DNA of 64,000 nucleotides, taken from positions 1,488,001 through 1,552,000 of the forward strand of contig CP069419.1 in the NCBI GenBank assembly GCA_017569285.1. Direction: 5' to 3'. Shown here piece after piece: positions 38,487 to 45,246 of the stretch. How positions within the stretch are numbered: the stretch's first letter is position 1; every line of letters starts with the position of its first letter. The notes beneath the pieces are model-generated. The model did no database searches, was not told the origin of the DNA, and saw nothing but the letters and a program-made list of their open reading frames with translations. Both the position numbers and the translations under genes were made by a program. This DNA comes from Clostridiales bacterium. Its GTDB lineage: Bacteria > Bacillota > Clostridia > Christensenellales > Aristaeellaceae.

Positions 38487-39890
38487 ATGCAGCAGAAGGC
38501 AGACCGTTCCGCCATCCTGGGAACGATGGACATGCGCCGCCTGGTTCCCAAGGTCAGCGTGCCGATCATGATCTCCATGATCGTCCAGGCGTTGTACAAT
38601 ATTGTCGACAGCATTTTTGTTTCCCGCTTCGACCCGAACGGGCTGACCGCGGTTTCCCTGGCGTTCCCCTTCCAGATGCTGATGATCGCCCTTTCCACCG
38701 GTATGGGAACCGGTATCAACAGCCTGCTCAGCCGCCGCCTGGGAGAAAAAAACGGGCCGGAAGCCCGCCGGGCTTCCTGGAACGGCCTGCTGATTGAAAC
38801 CGTCTGCAGTCTCCTGTTCATGGTCATCGGGCTTTTCCTGGCCGGTCCGCTGATGAAACTCGTGGTCTCGGACAACCTGGCCAACAAGGAAAGCATCCTG
38901 CAGATGGGCACCAGCTACCTGTCCATCGTCACCCTGTGGAGCATCGGCCTGTTCACCGCCATTTACTTTGAGCGCCTGCTGCAGGCTACCGGCAATACAG
39001 TTGCCTCCATGTGCACCCAGCTGGCCGGCGCCGTCACCAATATCATCCTGGATCCGATCCTGATCTTCGGTTACCTCGGCTTCCCGGCCATGGGCGTCTC
39101 CGGCGCCGCCATCGCAACGGTTGCCGGCCAGTGGCTGTCCGCGCTGATCGGCTTTATCCTGAACCAGACGAAGAACAGGGAGCTGAAGCTGAACATCGCC
39201 GATTTCCGGATCCAGCGCCGCAATATCCGGGACATCTTTGCCGTCGGCCTCCCCAGCTCTGTCATGCAGGCCATCGGCTCCGTCATGAATGTCGGAATGA
39301 ACGCCATTCTCTCCGGCTTTGCGGAAAGCAATGCCGCCCTGAACGTCATGTCCGTCTACTTCAAGCTCCAGTCCTTCATCTTTATGCCGGTCTTCGGCCT
39401 GTCCACCGGGATTATCGCGATTATCGCCTACAACTATGGTGCCCGGATGAAGGAACGGATCTATCAGTGCATACGGACCGCGCTGATCTGGGCGGGCACC
39501 ATCATGCTGGTCGGAATGATCATCTTCATGCTCTTCCCGGATCAGCTGATGTCCGTTTTCGAGTCGGATGCGGATCCGGTGCTGACCGCCGCGATGACCC
39601 GGATTGGTGTCGTCGCCATGCGGATTATCGCCAGCGGCTTTATCCTGGCAGCCATCGGCATCATCCTTTCCACCGTCTTCCAGGCCGTTGGGAAAGGCAT
39701 GTACAGCATGATCATGAGCATCTGCCGCCAGCTGCTCGTGCTGCTCCCGTCCGCCTGGCTGCTGGCCCGGCTGACCGGAGGCAACGTGTACGCCATCTGG
39801 TGGTGCTTCCCCATCGCGGAACTCGTCACCCTGTTCATCTGCCTGGGGCTTTACCGGAAGTGCAACCGGGAAATGATCGCAAAGCTGTAA
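38487..39890 (+). CDS. MATE family efflux transporter (third of three)
   Basis: 467 residues, MATE-type membrane protein with the opening KVSVPIMISMIVQALYNIVDSIFVSRF and the paired six-helix bundles of the family; closest in feel to clostridial MepA-like exporters. Start at 38487 has GAGGT upstream. It is followed 21 bases later by the strong promoter of a MarR gene, the pairing often seen between an exporter and its regulator, although the MarR palindromes are not found upstream of this gene. Confidence 0.9.
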   Translation: MQQKADRSAILGTMDMRRLVPKVSVPIMISMIVQALYNIVDSIFVSRFDPNGLTAVSLAFPFQMLMIALSTGMGTGINSLLSRRLGEKNGPEARRASWNGLLIETVCSLLFMVIGLFLAGPLMKLVVSDNLANKESILQMGTSYLSIVTLWSIGLFTAIYFERLLQATGNTVASMCTQLAGAVTNIILDPILIFGYLGFPAMGVSGAAIATVAGQWLSALIGFILNQTKNRELKLNIADFRIQRRNIRDIFAVGLPSSVMQAIGSVMNVGMNAILSGFAESNAALNVMSVYFKLQSFIFMPVFGLSTGIIAIIAYNYGARMKERIYQCIRTALIWAGTIMLVGMIIFMLFPDQLMSVFESDADPVLTAAMTRIGVVAMRIIASGFILAAIGIILSTVFQAVGKGMYSMIMSICRQLLVLLPSAWLLARLTGGNVYAIWWCFPIAELVTLFICLGLYRKCNREMIAKL

Positions 39891-39910
39891 AAAAGAATTT
39901 CAGGAAAAAC

Positions 39911-39958
39911 TTGACATTTATTCGGTACCAAACTATAATCAACTTGTTCGGTACCGAA
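39911..39958 (+). promoter_or_regulatory. Strong promoter and two MarR-type operators
   Basis: TTGACA (39911-39916), 17-nt spacer, TATAAT (39934-39939): full consensus. Palindrome TTCGGTACCAAA (39921-39932) lies in the spacer and the perfect palindrome TTCGGTACCGAA (39947-39958) just after the -10 box, centres 26 bases apart. The layout predicts autorepression by the MarR protein encoded next. Confidence 0.85.
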
Positions 39959-40001
39959 TTTTTAATGGAACGACTTTTCCAGAAAGGAGCTGAACGGATC
40001 G

Positions 40002-40571
40002 ATGATGAACCGTGAAAATGATGTGATCCTGGCGGCGCTCAAGCTGTCCCGCGCCATGCGGCGCTGCCCGCCCGACCGCCGGGATTTTGCTTTCCCGCCG
40101 GCTGCCGGCCGCCTGCTGGAATGCGTGGCTGCCAACAGCAATGTTTCCTCCCGGGAGCTGTGCGAAATGCTGGACGTCCGTCCTTCCTCCCTGAGCGAAA
40201 TGCTGGCCCGTGCGGAAAGCGAAGGCTGGGTCACCCGTACCGTGGATGAGGAGGACCGCCGGATTCAGCGGGTTGCCCTGTCTGAAAAAGGACGGGAGAT
40301 TGTCACCCGGATGCGGGAAGCCCGGGAAGCGGATTATGCCAAAAAGACCGCCTGCTTCTCCGAAGAGGAGAAGGCTGCCTTCTGCGCCCTCTGCAACCGC
40401 CTGAGCGACCATATCGAGTCGCTGGCCTCCGATCTCCCGGAGTCCATGCGCCGTCCTCCGCGGCCCGGCCATCCTTTCCCGCCGGAATTCCCTCGGGAGA
40501 AGGACGGGGACGATCCGGCCCCGAAGCCCCGGAAACCCCTTTTCCCCGGTGACATCCGGATCAAATGCTGA
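40002..40571 (+). CDS. MarR-family transcriptional regulator
   Basis: 189 residues. Winged helix-turn-helix at about residues 25-100 (AAGRLLECVAANSNVSSRELCEMLDVRPSSLSEMLARAESEGWVTRTVDEEDRRIQRVALSEKG), flanked by dimerisation helices; the last 40 residues are an unusual Pro/Arg/Lys-rich tail. MarR proteins repress efflux and stress genes and release DNA on ligand binding. Start at 40002 or 40005 (tandem ATGs) after AAAGGAG. Two palindromes on its own promoter indicate autoregulation; the upstream MATE exporter is the likely functional partner. Confidence 0.92.
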   Translation: MMNRENDVILAALKLSRAMRRCPPDRRDFAFPPAAGRLLECVAANSNVSSRELCEMLDVRPSSLSEMLARAESEGWVTRTVDEEDRRIQRVALSEKGREIVTRMREAREADYAKKTACFSEEEKAAFCALCNRLSDHIESLASDLPESMRRPPRPGHPFPPEFPREKDGDDPAPKPRKPLFPGDIRIKC

Positions 40572-40573
40572 AA

Positions 40574-40592
40574 AAGCGCCCGCCGGGCGCTT
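40574..40592. terminator. Hairpin after the MarR gene
   Basis: Stem AAGCGCCC/GGGCGCTT with a three-base loop. Followed by TTTTTC only on the minus strand, so it stops minus-strand transcripts better than those of marR. Confidence 0.6.
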
Positions 40593-40604
40593 GGGTAAAA
40601 ATCA

Positions 40605-40616
40605 GAAGAGCAGGCG
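40605..40616 (-). terminator. Distal arm of a terminator split by the insertion sequence
   Basis: GAAGAGCAGGCG here is the exact complement of CGCCTGCTCTTC at 42109-42120 in the 3' end of the HlyC-like gene. Without the IS the two would form a 12-bp hairpin overlapping that gene's stop codon, followed by TGATTTTTACC on the minus strand. Confidence 0.7.
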
Positions 40617-40664
40617 CCGTGATATGTACCCAGTTTCCTGGACACATTGATTTATGCTCGAGGC

Positions 40665-41519
40665 TCAACCCATGGATGCCAACCTGTATTTTACGGGTGG
40701 CATCCATTTTGTTTTTGCCTGGATGCGCTCATTGTTGTAGTAGTCAATATACTTGGCCATAGCTTTGGAGAATTCCTCATATGATTTGTAGTCTTTCTCG
40801 TATCCATAAAACATCTCGTTCTTTAGTCGTCCGAAGAATGTCTCCATAATACTGTTGTCATAACAGTTTCCTTTTCGGGACATGGACTGAATAATGCCAC
40901 GTTTCTCAATCGTATTTCTGAAATAAGCATGTTGGTACTGCCAACCCTGGTCAGAATGAAAGATCAGACCATTAAGTGAGGAAAACCTGCTCAGCCCCTT
41001 ATCCAGCATCCGTCGGATCTGTTCCATGTTTGGACTTAACGAGAGATCGTATGAGATGACCTCATTTGTGTGCATATCCAGAATTGGAGAAAGATAGCAT
41101 TTTCCCCAAGATAAATTGAATTGAGAAACATCTGTTGTCCATTTTTGCAAAGGCTTTGTTGTACTGAAGTCTCGGTTAATGAGGTTATCTGCCACCTTTC
41201 CAACTTCTCCCTGATAAGAATGGTATTTTTCTTTCGGGCGTTTGCCTTTAAGGTCCATGCAGTGCATTAATCGCTGGACCTTTTTGTGGTTTACCTTATA
41301 GCCTCTGTTGATCAGTTCGTGGTGTACTCTCCGGACACCGTATCGACCTTTATTGTGTTCAAAGATTTCCCTGATCACACTTGCGACTGCTTCGCTCCTT
41401 TTGGCTACCACATCTTCTTTTGAAACTTCGTAATAGTATGTGGATCTGGAAAGGCACATCGCTTTAAGAAGATACTTCAGTTGGTATTCTTCTTCTCTGA
41501 GTTCTTTGATGATCGCTGC
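40665..41519 (-). CDS. IS3-family transposase OrfB (DDE integrase part, expressed by frameshift)
   Basis: 285 codons in the -1 frame relative to orfA; the part from the internal Met at 41459 is 264 residues. HTH_21-like N-terminus (YLLKAMCLSRSTYYYEV), then the rve integrase core: first Asp in KWTTDVSQFNL, second in IFHSDQGWQYQH, Glu in DNSIMETFFGRLKNE. All three catalytic residues are present. The likely product is the OrfAB fusion made by slipping at AAAAAG (plus-strand 41519-41524). No strong start of its own. Confidence 0.93.
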   Translation of the reverse strand, partial: AAIIKELREEEYQLKYLLKAMCLSRSTYYYEVSKEDVVAKRSEAVASVIREIFEHNKGRYGVRRVHHELINRGYKVNHKKVQRLMHCMDLKGKRPKEKYHSYQGEVGKVADNLINRDFSTTKPLQKWTTDVSQFNLSWGKCYLSPILDMHTNEVISYDLSLSPNMEQIRRMLDKGLSRFSSLNGLIFHSDQGWQYQHAYFRNTIEKRGIIQSMSRKGNCYDNSIMETFFGRLKNEMFYGYEKDYKSYEEFSKAMAKYIDYYNNERIQAKTKWMPPVKYRLASMG

Positions 41520-42049
41520 TTTTTCGCCTTGAGACGCGCAGCTTCCTTTTCTTCTCTCAAGGCGATCTCTTTTTTTATGACTTCGATTTCCGCTTTGATA
41601 TACTCGTTTTCAGCCCTTAGCCTTACGAGTTCTTCATACTCGGACTCATTAAGTTTCCTAGGGTTGTTGTAATTGATTTTCTTCATATGGGGCTCCTTTG
41701 GTGGTCGACCTTTTCTCTTGTTTATAAGGCCATTATACCCCTCGTTCTTATATTTGCGAACCCAGCAAGTAAGTAATCCGCTATTTATACCCGCCTCATT
41801 AGCTACAGACTGGATTGATGAACCACCTAGGACTTTTGCAACCAGCTCATATCTCTCTTCTGGGGTCCAATCCTTATTAGTTTCCCGGGGTTTGAGAATA
41901 TCTGGCCCATTTGCTTCTACTACATGAAACCATCGCAGGATCATATTATGAAAGTATCGCGCTTCTTTAATACCTGTAGGGGTCTCAGGCCACCTTCCTT
42001 CTCTGTACATCTCAATACATTTCATCTTGTACTCATAACTGTAACGCAT
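41477..42049 (-). CDS. IS3-family transposase OrfA (helix-turn-helix part)
   Basis: 190 residues. Two helix-turn-helix segments (~1-50 and ~60-110: WTPEERYELVAKVLGGSS, SVANEAGINSGLLTCWVRKYKNEGYNGL) recognise the IS ends, followed by a leucine-zipper-like coiled coil (~130-175) for multimerisation. The tail is Lys/Ser-rich. Start at 42049 has GGAGGG upstream; the frame extends into the inverted repeat but lacks a site there. It overlaps orfB, and the A5G slippery run near its end gives the fusion transposase. Confidence 0.93.
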   Translation of the reverse strand: MRYSYEYKMKCIEMYREGRWPETPTGIKEARYFHNMILRWFHVVEANGPDILKPRETNKDWTPEERYELVAKVLGGSSIQSVANEAGINSGLLTCWVRKYKNEGYNGLINKRKGRPPKEPHMKKINYNNPRKLNESEYEELVRLRAENEYIKAEIEVIKKEIALREEKEAARLKAKKQRSSKNSEKKNTN

Positions 42050-42099
42050 AAAAATACCCTCCTTACTGGGTGTCCAGTAAAGAGGGTACATATCAGCCG

Positions 42100-43362
42100 T
42101 TACTCGGCCGCCTGCTCTTCTTCCTTTTCTTCGGGAAGGTCGGTCACCTGCATCCGGGTGACCCGGAACCCGTCCATCTCTGTGACGGTAAATTCATGAT
42201 TGTCCACCTGGAAGGTGTCACCCACCTCCGGAACCTTTTCCAGCATCTCACCGGCCCAGCCGCCCACGGTATCCGCGTCGTACCGGTTTTCCATTTCGTG
42301 TTTCTCCAGCAGCTCCTGCAGCTGCATACTGCCGTCCACACTCATAGTGCCGTCTTCCTGCTCGACAACCTCTTCCTCGACCTCGTCGTGCTCGTCGTAG
42401 ATCTCACCGACCAGTTCTTCCAGCACGTCCTCCATGGTGACGATGCCTTCCGTTCCGCCGTATTCATCCAGCAGGATCACCAGATGGGTCTTCGAAGTCC
42501 GGAACTGCTTCAGCAGGTTGCTGATGGACAGGGTGGCCGGTGCGAAGACCGGCTCCTTCATAATGCGGGTGATTTCCGTGCACCCGTCATGGGTCATCTT
42601 GTAGAAATCCTTCTCGTTCAGGATGCCGACAATATGATCCAGGTCTTCATGGAACACGGGGATCCGGGAGTAGAAGGTCTTTCGGAACAGCTCCGCGGTT
42701 TCCTCCACCGACGCGGTATCCTCAATCGCCGTCACGTCCACGCGGGGCGTCATGATATCGGAAGCATCCTGGTCATTGAACTCGATGGCGGAGCGGATCA
42801 GTTCGCCCTCATCCTCCTCTATGTCGCCCTCTGTCTGGGCTTCATCGATGATGGTAATCAATTCTTCCTCAATCTGGCTCTCTTCCTCATCCGGCTTGAT
42901 TAGCTTCGCAAGCAGCTTCCGCCACAGGGAAAACAGCAGGTCCAGCGGCCGGAGCAGCCATACCAGCACCCGGATCACGGGGCTGACCGCCATGGCAAAC
43001 TTCTCCGGCTGCTGCTTGGCCAGCGTCTTGGGGCCGACTTCGCCCAGGAACAGGACCAGCACGGTCATCACAATCGACGCGACTGTTGCTCCCAGGTCTT
43101 CCTGGCCCTTGAAAATAAACATGGTAAAAAGCACCGTTGCAATCGCGGTGCCCGCAATGTTGACCACATTATTCCCGATCAGGACCGTTGTCAGCAGGGA
43201 GTCATATTTCTCCAGGAGGTTCAGCGCGGTCTGCGCCCGTTCCTTCCGGGGTCCGTCCACCGTCTTCAGTTTCACCCGGTTGGAGGCGGAAAAAGCCGTC
43301 TCCGTCGCGGAGAAAAAAGCGGAAAGCGCAATGCAGATAATCAGGGCAATCCATAAGCCCAT
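42100..43362 (-). CDS. HlyC/CorC family membrane protein (CNNM-CBS-CorC domains)
   Basis: 420 residues. N-terminal CNNM domain with three to four TM helices (~1-190, opening IALIICIALSAFFSATETAFSASNRVKLK), a CBS pair (~205-325) and a C-terminal CorC_HlyC domain (~340-415). Relatives are Mg2+/Co2+ exporters or modulators; the name hemolysin is historical. Start at 43362 (MGLW) chosen; a TTG at 43374 is possible but its Shine-Dalgarno would be too close. Its last codons form one arm of the hairpin split by the IS element. Confidence 0.9.
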   Translation of the reverse strand: MGLWIALIICIALSAFFSATETAFSASNRVKLKTVDGPRKERAQTALNLLEKYDSLLTTVLIGNNVVNIAGTAIATVLFTMFIFKGQEDLGATVASIVMTVLVLFLGEVGPKTLAKQQPEKFAMAVSPVIRVLVWLLRPLDLLFSLWRKLLAKLIKPDEEESQIEEELITIIDEAQTEGDIEEDEGELIRSAIEFNDQDASDIMTPRVDVTAIEDTASVEETAELFRKTFYSRIPVFHEDLDHIVGILNEKDFYKMTHDGCTEITRIMKEPVFAPATLSISNLLKQFRTSKTHLVILLDEYGGTEGIVTMEDVLEELVGEIYDEHDEVEEEVVEQEDGTMSVDGSMQLQELLEKHEMENRYDADTVGGWAGEMLEKVPEVGDTFQVDNHEFTVTEMDGFRVTRMQVTDLPEEKEEEQAAE

Positions 43363-43466
43363 GAAAGCTTTCAATCCTTTCGATTACACACCGTAAAAAA
43401 GCATGTTCCGCTTCGGAACAGGCAGATTATAACATGAGAGCCCTTGATTTGCAACTGCGCCGCGTG

Positions 43467-43495
43467 TTGTGTATTCTCCGCGGGTATGTTACAAT
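43467..43495 (+). promoter_or_regulatory. Promoter of the ImmA/IrrE gene
   Basis: Plus strand TTGTGT (43467-43472), 17-nt spacer, extended TG-T-TACAAT (-10 at 43490-43495), 43 nt before the start. Confidence 0.6.
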
Positions 43496-43538
43496 AACAG
43501 GCAGTGACTGAAAAAAGCAGAACAGGAGGCGCGGGGAT

Positions 43539-44219
43539 ATGAGCGACTCGTTCCGTCCGGACCGGGCTGTGCGTTATGCCTGCGCCGTTCTGGCAGATTC
43601 CGGGATTGGCCGGCTTCCGGTGGATCCGTTCCGACTGGCCGCCGATGTGGGGATTACCCTGGTTCCACTGTCCGCGATCCGGGAAAATCCCAACTGGATC
43701 CCGTATAACCTGCCGGCTGCCCTTCAGATGACACGCGCTGTCACCCTGTCCTATCCCACCTTCTGCATCGTCTACCGGGATGAGGACAGTACGCCGGACC
43801 AGCTCCGCCACGTCCTGTGCCACGAGCTGGGGCACCTGTTCATGAACCATTACCGGGATTATCCGGACCGGATGGAACCCGGTATGCCGGCCGACAACAC
43901 TCTGGAAGCCGAAGCCGACTCCTTTGCCCGCAACCTGCTTGCGCCGGTGCCCGTTGTGGACGTCATCCGCTTCAACCGGCCCCGCCAGGCCCGCGCTTCC
44001 CTGTTCGGGCTGGACCGTCCGGCCTGGATCCACCGGCTGGAAGCCATTAACCGGGACCGTGCCTCCGTGGATGAGGATATGGCCAACACGGTGCTGTTCC
44101 TTTTCCGGGATTACCTGCTGGCCCGCCGGTGCACTGCCTGCGGCAAAACCTTCTCCGATGAAGCGCAGACAGACAGATGCCCCTTCTGCGGGGCAGAAGG
44201 GGCGGACTGGGTCCTGTAA
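43539..44219 (+). CDS. ImmA/IrrE-family metallopeptidase with C-terminal zinc ribbon
   Basis: 226 residues. Zinc peptidase domain with HELGH (His95, Glu96, His99) and the third ligand in EAEADSFARNLLAP. The C-terminus adds a CTACGK/CPFCGA zinc ribbon (~197-217). Family members cleave repressors of mobile elements (ImmA) or DNA-damage regulators (IrrE/DdrO). Here no repressor or mobile element gene is adjacent in operon, so the target is unknown. Start at 43539 has AGGAGG upstream. Convergent with trxB. Confidence 0.9.
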   Translation: MSDSFRPDRAVRYACAVLADSGIGRLPVDPFRLAADVGITLVPLSAIRENPNWIPYNLPAALQMTRAVTLSYPTFCIVYRDEDSTPDQLRHVLCHELGHLFMNHYRDYPDRMEPGMPADNTLEAEADSFARNLLAPVPVVDVIRFNRPRQARASLFGLDRPAWIHRLEAINRDRASVDEDMANTVLFLFRDYLLARRCTACGKTFSDEAQTDRCPFCGAEGADWVL

Positions 44220-44232
44220 CCGGTATTCTGTT

Positions 44233-45153
44233 TTATACGTTCAGGGAATCAATATACCGGCACGCGGCCAGCGCGGCCACGGCGCCGTCCCCGGCGGCCG
44301 TTGTCAGCTGCCGGACCGATTTGCTCCTGCAGTCCCCCGCGACATAGATGCCGGGGGTTTTTGTTTCGCACTTCTCATCACTGTCAAAATAGCCCCAGCG
44401 GTTCAGGTCCGCCAGTTCCGCGAACGCGCCGTTCTCGGGAATCAGGCCGATGGCAACAAACAGTCCGTCGCATGCCACCTGTTCCGCCGCGCCGCCGTCC
44501 TGCGGTTCCACCATCACACTCCGAAGCGCGCCGTCTTCCGTGTTCAGTGCGGTGATCTTCACGCCGGTCTTCTTTTCCACATTCGGCCGGCTGAACAGGA
44601 TATCCTGCAGTTTTTTCTCCCCGGTAAACTCCGGCAGGTCCTGCAGCATGATCACCTTTGCGCATTTGCCTGCCAGCAGGATAGCTTCCTGCAGGGCGGA
44701 ATTGCCACCGCCGGCGACGCATACGGTCTGGCCGGAATAGAAATCCCCGTCGCACACTGCGCAGAAGCTGATTCCTTCACCCACCAGCTCATTCTCTCCC
44801 GGCAGGCCCAGCATCCGGTGCTTCACACCCGCGGCAATGATCACCGCGCGTGCGTCCCGCTGCTGTCCGTCATCCGTGAATACGGTTTTGTAATCCCCGT
44901 GGTCCTCCACCCGGAGCGCTTCCGCCAGGTCCACCTCCGCACCCTGCGCCAGGATCTGCTCCAGGAAAGCGTCGGCATATTCGTTTCCGCTCATCTGCGC
45001 GGTACCTGGCCAGTTTTCCACCTTCGGGCTGTAGGTAATCTGCCCGCCGAAGCCGTGCTTCTCGAGCACCAGTACGGATTTTCCGTTCCGCAGCGCATAC
45101 AGCGCCGCCGTCATGCCCGCCGGGCCGCCGCCGATCACAATGATATCCAGCAT
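44233..45153 (-). CDS. trxB: Thioredoxin reductase (NADPH flavoprotein)
   Basis: 306 residues. FAD-binding GGGPAGMTAALYA at 8-20, redox-active disulfide CAVC at 131-134, NADPH-binding GGGNSALQEA and the final FAD motif GIYVAGDCR. Reduces thioredoxin-like partners. Start at 45153 (MLDIIVIGGG) has GGAGGG upstream. It lies downstream of nrdD on the same strand, separated by a long hairpin; the thioredoxin-like domain fused to NrdD is a plausible partner. Confidence 0.95.
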   Translation of the reverse strand: MLDIIVIGGGPAGMTAALYALRNGKSVLVLEKHGFGGQITYSPKVENWPGTAQMSGNEYADAFLEQILAQGAEVDLAEALRVEDHGDYKTVFTDDGQQRDARAVIIAAGVKHRMLGLPGENELVGEGISFCAVCDGDFYSGQTVCVAGGGNSALQEAILLAGKCAKVIMLQDLPEFTGEKKLQDILFSRPNVEKKTGVKITALNTEDGALRSVMVEPQDGGAAEQVACDGLFVAIGLIPENGAFAELADLNRWGYFDSDEKCETKTPGIYVAGDCRSKSVRQLTTAAGDGAVAALAACRYIDSLNV

Positions 45154-45182
45154 ATGTTTCCCTCCGGAATGTCGAAATAAAT

Positions 45183-45225
45183 GCTCCGCGCGGAATGACG
45201 GGATTGTCGTCATCCCGCGCGGAGC
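45183..45225 (-). terminator. Long hairpin between nrdD and trxB
   Basis: Arms GCTCCGCGCGG/CCGCGCGGAGC extended by ATGACG/CGTCAT with a small loop. Weak T run (ATTTATTT) on the minus strand, so it may partly terminate or stabilise nrdD mRNA. Confidence 0.65.
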
Positions 45226-45246
45226 GGATATGTTTTTGTCTGCGGT

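Larger units (their letters stand above)
40620..42095 (-). mobile_element. Intact IS3-family insertion sequence (IS150-like)
   Basis: 1476 bp. Terminal inverted repeats start TGATATGTACCC at both ends (40620-40631 and 42084-42095) and extend with few mismatches to about 27 bases through a shared CTGGACAC; they begin TG and end CA as in IS3. The flanks carry a four-base direct repeat GCCG (40616-40619 and 42096-42099), the likely target duplication. Two overlapping frames, orfA and orfB, encode the transposase by -1 frameshifting. All parts appear intact, so it may be active. It sits in the loop of a terminator-like hairpin. Confidence 0.93.

Noticed and set aside
40620-42095. GATA/TATC next to the inner IS repeats as a target duplication
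   Set aside because: These bases are inverted, not direct, and extend the terminal repeats to TGATATGTACCC; the direct repeat GCCG outside them is the better target duplication.
42100-43362. Hemolysin or virulence factor
   Set aside because: The CNNM-CBS-CorC architecture marks a metal-transport-related family; the hemolysin name is historical.
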